From Vigna angularis (lineage: Eukaryota > Streptophyta > Magnoliopsida > Fabales > Fabaceae), in the NCBI RefSeq assembly GCF_016808095.1, contig NC_068975.1, positions 27,455,501-27,519,500 on the forward strand: 64,000 nucleotides of DNA, in the 5' to 3' direction. The notes beneath the pieces were generated by a model, which saw only the letters and a program-made list of their open reading frames with translations, was not told where the DNA came from and ran no database searches. Below are positions 59,758 to 64,000 of the stretch, piece by piece; positions within the stretch are counted from its first letter, which is position 1, and the number at the start of each line of letters is the position of its first letter. The position numbers were made by a program, and so were the translations under genes.

Positions 59758-62700
59758 ACAATATTAATTAAAAAAAACTATATGATATTTATTAATTTGA
59801 ACAGATGTCATAAACCTAAATCAATTTGTTTGTTTGATATTTTTTAGTAACTAAGATGAATTTTGTATTTTTCAACTTAAAAAAATAGTCTCGATAATCC
59901 TAAATTATATGTCATGTTTAAAATTGTACCTTGATGCTATTAAAGCATGAGTTGTGTATTTATTAGTAAAAGGAAATGTGGTTGTTAATAACCCAAAGTT
60001 GGTTGGTATGACTTGAACCGTTTCTTAATGTGACTAAAAGGACTACTTTTGTAGTCAGTGAATAAAAATGCTCTCTTATAATAATCAGAAATGGATCTAA
60101 ACATCTAATTGAAATTAGGTCTAACATAAAAAAATGTGGTATTTATTATTCTTAATTATTTTGAGTATCATATTCAGATTGTTCCTACCGTAGTTCCAAG
60201 AAGAATTTTGTGTTCATCATCTAAAAAATGGTACTTTTAAAGTTAAATGATCCTAAATATTCTTAATGTGGAAAGTTTATTTTTTAAAACCGTGTTAAAA
60301 ATATTATTTTTAATTACCCTAAAATTTTATGTTTGTTAAAACCAACCTAACAGATGCAAATTCTTTTCATATTCTTGACCTAAATTACACAGCTTTATGT
60401 CTTTACTGTGCGACAAAGTAAATGCAACCACCAAATTAAAATCTTAACGTTTTGGCTGATCTCAACACATCAACTTACATAAGTAATAAGAGAGAAAAAC
60501 TAGAAACAAGGTCTAACTAAGTACTACTTTTTTCCTTTAATAGTTTTGTATTTTTTTTTATGAATATCTTTTTAATAATTTTAGTTGCAGTTACACAATA
60601 GAGAGAAACTTTGTTTAAAATAAAATTGTTGTCTTTTTCTTGCCGTCCGTTTATATTAACATTGGCCTACGTAACTCTGCCTCTTTAGTAACAAAAAGAT
60701 ATTTTATTCCATTTTTAAAAAGAAAAACCATAACCAGCATGGATAATTCGATTTAATCTCTCAAACACAATTTCAGTGTAAATTTTATTTAATCTAAAAA
60801 AAATTATAAAAATTAAAACTAAAATTCATTAACTTTATAAAAGGAATATATATTTTAAGATATTCAATCCAAATAAAATCTAACATCTCATGTTAACAGG
60901 AAAAATAAAAAGTTGGTAAGAAATAATTAAGATGTCTCATTGTAATAACCTATAATATTTTAAATACACAAAAACACAATATCATAATCTAGATAATAAT
61001 ACATTCACATATCATAAATTGTTTGATTTTTTAACCTTTTTTTATTATGTTTTTCTTTGTTATAACTTAAGTAGGAATGACCATGTAAGTTGATTATTTT
61101 ATTTTGTTTCACATTTAACAAGTAAAAAGTAGAGTGAATTCACCTGTCTATAGTATTGTTAAAATAGATCATCCGATGGAATTCGGTGCAATCCAAGTTG
61201 GTCATTTAGTGAGTCAACCCAACCCAACCCAACTTACTTAATTATAAGTTTATTTTTAATTTTTAAAAAAATAACAATTTTTTTCTAATTCAAATCTAAA
61301 CAATTTTCAATCCAAAAGGATTAATTAAATATATATATATATAATACAATCCAAAATCATCTTAAACTCCTAATATAATTTAAAAGTAAACACAAAAAAT
61401 AAAATTAAGTGGGTTGGTGAGTCAATCCGATTCACCACAAGTTCAATTCGGATAAATCAAATTCAAAATTGGTCCATATCAATTTTTTTTTCCCAATCTA
61501 ATCCAGTCCAAACCCTAGTAATTGAGATTAACTAACATATTCTAACCTATTTTGAAAGCATTATATGCTTGACATAAAAATTACATGAAAAAAGGTGCGT
61601 ATAAACGTTTTTATTATGTGCAAATCTACTATTTATAATGAAATTAAAATAAATTAAGTAAACATAAAATTAACATTTGCATTAAATAAATATTTAAAAG
61701 TTAAGTTTTTTAAGAAAAGGAAAACATAAAAAAAATTATTGTTTAAGTTAAAAAAACTATAATAATTAATCAATATTAAACGTAAACAAAAAAGGTGACT
61801 TAGAAATTCAAGTATAAAGTGAATAAATAACAAAATAAAATCAAATAAAAGAATTTTATGTGACTTAAAATATAGTAAATTTTACATTATGAGAATCAAG
61901 TGATCTCCTTTTGTTATTGACTCGTTATGTGAAACGAATATAAACATATTAACGAACTAAAATACTTAAGTCATTTTATATTTTTTTAGTGAACCACGTC
62001 CCTTGTCCATTGTCATTTCTTGATTTAAGTAATATTTTTTAAAATATCCGCAAGGTCAATTATGTCTTTTTCTTACAACTTGATTTAAAGGATTAGTTTT
62101 ATTACATATTATTTAACATAATATTTTGGGAAGATAAAAAAAGCGTTTCTTAAAAAATTAAAATTTATATTATTTAATGAAAGAATTTGTAAAACATCAT
62201 GTTTAATTATGGTGTTTTTCTAATAATTTATTTATAGTCATACTTTCTAGAAATGAAATATAGTACCACATCGTGTGGATAAAGATGTGCGTGAATGGGT
62301 TGTAGATCTTAGGAATATGGGTGAGAGCGACAAAGCAAGAGATATAAGTAAATAAAATAAAATTGGGGGAATAAGTGATGGGTTGAAAATGTTAAGGAAC
62401 AAAATGATGAAGTGCATGAGTTATAGTGATATTAACCTAATACAAGAGACATCATTTTCCATGTTTGGCCATAGTCTCTACATTTGGTAGGTCTTGGTTG
62501 AGATATGTATAAGATAACAAATCAATGAATGAGATATTGGAGAAAAGATTTTGAATAAAGCATGATTTAGTGTGTGCAAGGTGGCTTCGCTTAGAAGAAC
62601 CTTCAGCTATAGTGCTGCTGCCACTCACCATCTCTCTTTCACCATTTTTTTTCCAAATTTTATATACATTCCCAACAAACCCTAATTATATATCATTACA

Positions 62701-63898
62701 TATACTTTTTAAACAAAATATCTAAAATATGAGCTTTAACCTAATATGATAAAATAAAATAATGATACAGGATATACTTTTACATTTATTTATTTATTTA
62801 TTTGGTTACATTCATTTGACGTATAAAAATAAAATAAGTATAAAATAATAAATTTTTGTACTTTTTTAAATAAAAAAATAGATAATAATGTGAAAATTTT
62901 ATTGTGTGTGAAAATATCATTTTTCGTAATGAAAGATTAGCAATGTTCACACAGTTTGTTTGTATAATAATTGTTAATTTTACGTTTTAAGCTTTTCTTT
63001 TTCTCAGTTGAGTTGAGTTGGCATATGTACAAAATAAAGAGAAGGAGGGAGAATTTTCAAACAAAGAATGAGTGTTGCTGGATAAGTTTCATTGCGTGGA
63101 TATTAATTAATTTACAAATACTTGAAGATTCTAAAATATATAGAGATATTTTTTAAATAGGTATGGATCGAATAGCAAATAGATATTATCCATATTGTTT
63201 TCCTCGTTAAGATGGTAATTTGATGAGCTTGGAGTTGAAGACGTGAATATGAAGATATGAGAAATAGGGAGAAAATATAAGAAATTAGGGAATGGTTTGG
63301 AAAGAAAGTTAAAGATGAGATATGATTTAGGTGAAGAGGCCCAAAAGGCCATAATGGAAGCCCACAGCCATGTTTAAGGTTTTAAAACTAAAAAGAGTAA
63401 GAAAAATGAAGTTGGAATAAAGAAAAAAATGAAAAAGGTTTGAGAAGTGGCAATAGCAGGTGGTAGTGGAATTTTAGGAAATGTGTGGAAGTTGGCAAAG
63501 CATATCTCTCAGATTGAGAGAAAAGAGTGAAGAGTGTACTATGGACCAACCTATGCCAATGTCACTACATATGGCAACTTGAATATGACTTCATGCTTCC
63601 AACAAAATTCAAACAAACAAACAAAACTATTCTTCAAACCTTTCATTTTTCTACCTTTATCCCATTTTTTTCTTTCTGAATCACATAAATAAATATTTCT
63701 AAAAAATAATACATTACATAAGACTACAAAGTATTGTAATTATGATTTGTTTTCTTATTTTGAATAGGCTGTATTTATAGGTTAGAGAAAAAAAAATAAT
63801 AAATAATTTAATTACAAAAACCGTTAATTTATTTAGAAAATTAACATTTATCTATAAAAGTAACCTTAGAATAAATTGATTTTCTTTTTTAAATTTCA

Positions 63899-63945
<47 letters not shown>

Positions 63946-64000
63946 AATTAAATCTATGTATTATTTTTGTTTCATTAACTTTATGACTCTCTTCTTTTTA
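59758..64000. other. AT-rich intergenic region to the end of the window
   Basis: No gene is supported. At about 61190-61520 GTCAACCCAACCCAACCCAA on one side and GTGGGTTGGTGAGTCAATCC on the other suggest a weak inverted pair, perhaps a decayed MITE. Around 62270-62640 and 63170-63560 the sequence is slightly GC-richer and could be a promoter or non-coding transcript, but no frame is convincing. Confidence 0.55.
63901..63942. repeat. (TA)n microsatellite
   Basis: Twenty-one uninterrupted TA dinucleotides near the window end. Confidence 0.97.

Noticed and set aside
62270..62640. Possible microRNA or small gene near the right end
   Set aside because: I could not match any known plant microRNA, found no clear hairpin by eye, and saw no convincing frame.

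Overview
The window is plant nuclear DNA, and the protein sequences point to a phaseoloid legume (Vigna/Phaseolus type). Genes are intron-rich islands in strongly AT-rich intergenic DNA. There are long (TA)n microsatellites, plant DNA transposons and LTR-retrotransposon debris. The products are typical of flowering plants: violaxanthin de-epoxidase, SPARK-type and RLCK-VII kinases, an F-box/PP2 protein, a MUSTANG transposase-derived protein, a subtilase, a DUF2358 plastid protein, an ABI-like WAVE-complex subunit, a class III chitinase and a C2 protein. The repeat elements that open with GGTTAAATATGTTTTTAGTCC are familiar from legume genomes. The legume assignment is inference, because no search was possible.

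Layout: 1-2.4 kb intergenic; 2.4-5.3 kb violaxanthin de-epoxidase (minus, 5 coding exons) with an unexplained open stretch just upstream; 6.7-10.3 kb SPARK-domain receptor kinase (plus, 7 exons, one GC-AG intron); 12.5-14.7 kb RLCK-VII kinase (minus); 14.7-20.9 kb AT-rich intergenic with one long-inverted-repeat element; 21.1-22.2 kb F-box/PP2 gene (plus); 22.2-26.0 kb intergenic; 26.0-30.2 kb MUSTANG gene (plus) with a 5' leader intron that holds a SINE-like insert; 30.2-36.3 kb intergenic with a 209-bp tandem duplication; 36.3-38.6 kb intronless subtilase (plus); 39.1-40.1 kb DUF2358 gene (minus); 41.0-44.3 kb ABI-like gene (plus, 9 exons); 44.6 kb tRNA-Gly(UCC) (minus); 45.1-46.0 kb class III chitinase (minus); 46-50.9 kb intergenic with an 880-bp foldback element; 50.9-51.7 kb C2 protein (plus); 51.7-64 kb repeat-rich, with a hAT-type MITE (8-bp target duplication), a 2.5-kb solo LTR (5-bp target duplication) and a decayed gag/protease retrotransposon between two LTR fragments.

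The genes are unrelated neighbours, as expected in a plant genome, and do not form an operon or pathway. Broad themes are photoprotection (VDE), cell-surface and cytoplasmic signalling (the two kinases), ubiquitin targeting (F-box), the actin/WAVE module (ABIL) and secreted hydrolases (subtilase, chitinase). I did not find a convincing new multi-gene system. The strongest unusual observations are the transposon structures with exact target-site duplications, the GC-AG intron and in-frame alternative acceptor in the receptor kinase, and the ambiguous C-terminal tail of the RLCK.
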